NCBI GenBank assembly: GCA_022511055.1
Contig: JAFLSH010000166.1
Span: 1-6,864 of the forward strand
From: Prevotella sp.
GTDB taxonomy: Bacteria; Bacteroidota; Bacteroidia; Bacteroidales; Bacteroidaceae
Direction: 5' to 3'
Length of the DNA: 6,864 nucleotides
The notes under the pieces are model-generated. The model saw only the letters and a list, made by a program, of their open reading frames with translations, did no database searches and had not been told where the DNA came from. Shown in pieces: positions 6,278 through 6,864 of the stretch; positions within the stretch are counted from its first letter, which is position 1, and the number at the start of each line of letters is the position of its first letter. The translations under genes and the position numbers were made by a program.

Positions 6278-6864
6278 ATGGCAAACAAGGAAAACCATCA
6301 AGTGAGCGGCATGCGGAAAGCAGTTCTTTTCGTCTGCGCCATCTTCGCGGCGGCAGCGGCATTCAACTGGGCAGACCCGGAAGTAAAGGTCAGAACGGAC
6401 AGGGAGCTGTTCGGGCGCAACATGATATACGCCGACCTATGCGAGTACGAAGACCCCGACTATGGGTTTACCATTCGCTACCCTTCGTTCTTCTACGGGC
6501 AAAAGCCACAGGAAGACCCGACGGGGCGTGCCCGCTTCAGCTACAGCGCCCCATGGGCCACGGTGCTGCTCGAGGGCTATGTGATGAACGGCCACGGACA
6601 GACGGTCAAGGCTGCGGCCGACTCGCTCGCGCAGGCTCTCAACGCCACGGAGGTCAAGCTCGGCGCGGACTGCTTCACGCTGTCGGGCCCGCAATACGAG
6701 AACGGAGGCTACATAGAAGGCTACAGCTACCACTCCAAGTTCGTCTGCAGCGACAGGCTCTGGTTTGTCTACACAATGGTCTACCCCGACCGCTACCGCG
6801 ACCTGCTCGGCCGGATGTTCAGGGAGATTGACAACTGGCAGGTGTGGCCGACCGCCCGGCCAAC
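6278..6864 (+). CDS. Exported or membrane-anchored protein of unknown function, 3'-truncated by the window
   Basis: The frame is open from ATG 6278 to the window edge: 195 complete codons and no stop. The N-terminus is polar and basic (MANKENHQVSGMRK), followed by a hydrophobic core at about 15-29 (AVLFVCAIFAAAAAF), so it is a signal peptide or an uncleaved anchor. ATG 6311 (residue 12) is an alternative start giving a more typical signal peptide. The exported part is rich in Tyr, Phe, Trp, Asp and Gly, with stretches such as EDPDYGFTIRYPSFFYG (57-73), ENGGYIEGYSYHSKF (141-155) and DRLWFVYTMVYPDRY (159-173). These resemble beta strands. The YGFTIRYP pattern recalls PsbP-like or similar small beta-sandwich domains, but I do not assign a family. 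The helix-like stretch QTVKAAADSLAQAL (108-121) lies between strands. The residues near the edge (FREIDNWQVW) may be close to the end of a domain. Strong G/C third-position bias and the well-placed promoter support this frame over the overlapping one at 6250-6831. Confidence 0.8.
   Translation, partial: MANKENHQVSGMRKAVLFVCAIFAAAAAFNWADPEVKVRTDRELFGRNMIYADLCEYEDPDYGFTIRYPSFFYGQKPQEDPTGRARFSYSAPWATVLLEGYVMNGHGQTVKAAADSLAQALNATEVKLGADCFTLSGPQYENGGYIEGYSYHSKFVCSDRLWFVYTMVYPDRYRDLLGRMFREIDNWQVWPTARP

Noticed and set aside
6250..6831. A closed 193-codon + strand frame in the last region.
   Set aside because: It begins inside the -7 promoter element, its product is Arg/Gly/Gln-rich and lacks any domain, and it overlaps the better supported frame from 6278 that has an export signal.

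Overview
The window looks like chromosomal DNA from a Bacteroidales bacterium, most likely Prevotella or a close relative. Three intergenic regions carry the Bacteroidetes-type promoter element TAnnTTTG, most starts lack a clear Shine-Dalgarno, and the proteins read as Bacteroidetes homologues. The coding part is GC-rich, with mostly G or C at third positions, while the intergenic DNA and the first ~380 bases are clearly AT-rich. The genus is inferred from style, not proven.

Layout, all on the + strand. Bases 1-246 hold no gene I can support. A near-ideal promoter (247-278) precedes a two-gene unit: a polytopic membrane protein (384-1124) and a small winged-helix regulator (1124-1408) whose start overlaps the previous stop. 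A long hairpin (1424-1454) closes this unit. A second promoter region (1496-1523) drives a four-gene operon: a TolC-type outer-membrane channel (1551-2888), a MacA-type periplasmic adaptor (2899-4092), a MacB-type ATPase (4096-4857) and a MacB-type permease (4868-6088). Gaps between these genes are only 3-10 bases. A strong intrinsic terminator (6109-6156) ends the operon. A third promoter (6221-6252), preceded by a short tandem repeat, drives a secreted or membrane-anchored protein of unknown function that runs off the end of the window (6278-6864).

Together, the four operon genes encode all parts of a tripartite ABC efflux system. ATP hydrolysis by the ATPase drives conformational changes in the permease. 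The adaptor couples the permease to the TolC channel, so substrate is expelled from the periplasm to the outside. ATPase and permease are separate polypeptides, unlike the fused MacB of E. coli. The substrate cannot be told from sequence. The membrane protein/regulator pair upstream may control itself or the pump, but that is inferred from position alone.

I see no mobile element, CRISPR array, RNA gene or clearly novel system. The least explained parts are the membrane protein/regulator pair, the 3'-truncated unknown gene with its repeat-flanked promoter, and the AT-rich leader.
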